Positions 5,522 to 5,524 of a stretch of 5,524 bases of DNA are shown here, in pieces (within the stretch, counting starts at the first letter, position 1; every line of letters begins with the position of its first letter). The notes under the pieces are model-generated. The model did no database searches and was not told the DNA's origin. It worked only from the letters and a program-made list of their open reading frames with translations. Made by a program: the position numbers and the translations under genes. Where the stretch lies: contig JAHEIA010000241.1 in the NCBI GenBank assembly GCA_024639625.1, positions 1-5,524 of the forward strand, in the 5' to 3' direction. Origin of the DNA: Chromatiales bacterium (GTDB taxonomy: Bacteria; Pseudomonadota; Gammaproteobacteria; Chromatiales; Chromatiaceae).

Positions 5522-5524
5522 GCT

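Overview
The window is GC-rich (about 60% or slightly above, by eye) and reads like the chromosome of a gammaproteobacterium, most plausibly a sulfur-metabolising lineage such as a purple or colourless sulfur bacterium of the Chromatiales type. The basis is a DsrC/TusE-family protein, strong AGGAGG-type ribosome binding sites and sigma70-like promoters. The lineage is an inference; nothing in the window fixes genus or species. I see no transposase, phage gene, CRISPR array, tRNA or rRNA.

Layout. (1) 179-2005, plus strand: an RNase II-type exoribonuclease with a small N-terminal barrel and a winged-helix-like region in place of the usual paired cold-shock domains, all four catalytic aspartates, and a C-terminal S1-like domain. 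(2) A sigma70-like promoter at 2012-2040 begins 7 bases after that stop. It leads into a two-gene unit: a 64-residue helical protein of unknown function (2129-2323), joined by an ATGA overlap to a 625-residue Rad50/SMC-like ATPase (2320-4197). The ATPase carries a two-helix membrane hairpin where Rad50 and SbcC have a zinc hook. (3) A 320-base gap (4198-4517) with a candidate promoter and an unusually structured leader. (4) 4518-4856, plus strand: a 112-residue DsrC/TusE/DsvC-family protein whose C-terminus is remodelled. The DsrC penultimate cysteine is missing and the protein ends in Cys-His-Ala-Cys. (5) A 203-base convergent gap with several inverted repeats. (6) 5060-5521, minus strand: an unrecognised, mostly helical 153-residue protein whose start lies three bases from the window edge.

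How the genes may work together. The 64-residue protein and the membrane ATPase are almost certainly co-translated and are good candidates for a physical complex. The ATPase resembles the ATPase half of Mre11-Rad50/SbcCD-type machines, but no Mre11/SbcD-like nuclease lies beside it here. The upstream exoribonuclease is probably a separate unit with its own role in RNA turnover. The DsrC-like gene appears to be independently transcribed and belongs to sulfur-relay biology.

The two items most worth a second look are the DsrC-like protein with its C-x3-C-x9-C-x2-C tail and the membrane-anchored Rad50-like ATPase with its small coupled partner. No complete new system can be proved from the sequence alone.
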